From Leptospira perolatii (GTDB lineage Bacteria; Spirochaetota; Leptospiria; Leptospirales; Leptospiraceae): a stretch of DNA of 64,000 nt. Made by a program: the position numbers and the translations under genes. The notes under the pieces are model-generated. The model was not told the origin of the DNA. It searched no databases and was given only the letters and a program-made list of their open reading frames with translations. Positions within the stretch are counted from its first letter, which is position 1, and every line of letters starts with the position of its first letter. The stretch is from NCBI RefSeq assembly GCF_002811875.1, contig NZ_NPDZ01000012.1, forward strand, positions 1-64,000, written 5' to 3'. This document shows, one piece after another, positions 63,379-64,000 of this stretch.

Positions 63379-64000
63379 CTATTTCTTAATTTTAACTCCA
63401 TCTCGAATGCTTTCACTAGGGTAAAGTATCACTTCGTCTCCCTCTTTTAAACCTTCCGCAACCAGTGCATCTGCTCCACTTCTAGAATCTATCGATACTT
63501 TCGTTTTATAGGCCTTGCCTTTTGTAACCTTGAAAGCCGCCCAATCCTGGCCATCTCTAAAAAGTGCTGCAGTCGGAACGATAATGCTATTCGGTTTTTT
63601 CGATGCTACGATTTTGCATCTAACTTGGAAACCTTCTCCCATCTCATGAGGAGGCGCAAAATCAATGAGCACTCTGACTCGTTGCTCTTCGACACCTAGT
63701 GCAGAAACCTTTGTAAAAGCCGAAGGTTCTACTAGACGAATCTTGCCTTCCAGGTTTCCACCTCCCCATCCGTCGATTTGCACCAAATCTCCAGAATGAA
63801 TATGGACTGCTTCTTGGGTCAAAATTTCGGAGACGATCTCTAGTTTAGAAGTATCTCCTATTTCCAACAACGGAGTCCCCATCGTTACGGGGCCTTCGCT
63901 TATTCGCAATATTTTTAATATAGTTCCTTGGATGGGAGACTTGATCGGTCTTTCATAATCCCACTCCAAAATGACAACCGTCTCTCCTTTCGATACTGTT
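63379..64000 (-). CDS. Periplasmic adaptor subunit of efflux system (HlyD/RND type), partial
   Basis: The reading frame is open to the window end, so the N terminus lies beyond 64000. The last in-frame codons before the window edge read TVSKGETVVILEW, a lipoyl-like half-motif. The visible ~206 residues have SPIQGTILKILRISEGPVTMGTPLLEIGD, the paired-hairpin biotinyl-like domain, then VQIDGWGGGNLEGKIRLVEP and a C-terminal barrel with VPTAALFRDGQDWAAFKV. Such adaptors bridge an inner-membrane pump to the outer membrane. The pump is expected beyond the window. Confidence 0.87.
   Translation of the reverse strand, partial: TVSKGETVVILEWDYERPIKSPIQGTILKILRISEGPVTMGTPLLEIGDTSKLEIVSEILTQEAVHIHSGDLVQIDGWGGGNLEGKIRLVEPSAFTKVSALGVEEQRVRVLIDFAPPHEMGEGFQVRCKIVASKKPNSIIVPTAALFRDGQDWAAFKVTKGKAYKTKVSIDSRSGADALVAEGLKEGDEVILYPSESIRDGVKIKK

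Overview
The window looks like chromosome from a Leptospira-type spirochete. The signs are the 3' end of a 23S rRNA gene with no 5S gene behind it, an isolated tRNA-Ile/tRNA-Ala pair far from the rRNA, frequent TTG and GTG starts, loose spirochetal lipoboxes, and many membrane sensors of the 7TMR-DISM, SpoIIE and class III cyclase types. The genus is inferred from gene content; no search was run.

Region 1 (1-7.1 kb) holds the 23S end and a terminator, then three divergent regulator/oxidoreductase pairs: TetR with an atypical SDR, an aromatic-ring FAD monooxygenase with a second TetR plus an exported HAD-like hydrolase, and an NmrA-like reductase with an AraC regulator. Clear inverted-repeat operators lie in the first two intergenic gaps.

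Region 2 (7.1-25.2 kb) is the main discovery. Nine genes, all on the minus strand and several overlapping start to stop, form a hybrid lipid-PKS-NRPS cluster. In transcription order they are a 2OG-Fe(II) oxygenase, a small membrane protein, an NRPS (A-PCP-E-reductase), an SDR, an FAD/NAD(P)-binding protein, a 2506-residue PKS (FAAL-ACP-KS-AT-DH*-ACP-C), a SAM methyltransferase, an SGNH hydrolase and an Sfp-type phosphopantetheinyl transferase. The adenylation pocket reads as aspartate. The DH domain has lost its catalytic residues, and the C domain has HR where HH is usual. The predicted logic is: activate a fatty acid, extend it once, join it to Asp, epimerise to D-Asp, release reductively. 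One possible product is an N-(3-oxoacyl) amino aldehyde or an N-acyl-3-amino-butyrolactone. A tandem operator array and a leader hairpin precede the operon.

Region 3 (25.6-39.5 kb) has a GFA-family protein, a serine-hydrolase lipoprotein with a separately encoded small partner, a DUF2339/DUF3999-like membrane fusion, an ABC-F ATPase, a small SRPBCC operon with an ArsR-like operator, a DISM histidine kinase, a large polytopic membrane protein and a SpoIIE-type phosphatase.

Region 4 (39.5-55.2 kb) has a two-gene proline catabolism operon (a split PutA), a DUF3095 protein beside a DISM adenylate/guanylate cyclase, a TfoX-N protein with a histone-H1-like tail, a flavin/NapH-like iron-sulfur membrane fusion, a PI-PLC-like lipoprotein with duplicated ricin-type lectin domains, a PaiB-like protein, a sugar-dehydrogenase lipoprotein and two hypotheticals.

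Region 5 (55.3-64 kb) has tRNA-Ala and tRNA-Ile, an acyltransferase with a cyclic-nucleotide-binding protein, a five- or six-gene plus-strand run (SMP-30-like protein, acyl-CoA dehydrogenase, aminoglycoside-phosphotransferase-like kinase, DUF6285, histidine phosphatase, DUF2214), a glutathione S-transferase, and an efflux adaptor cut by the window end.
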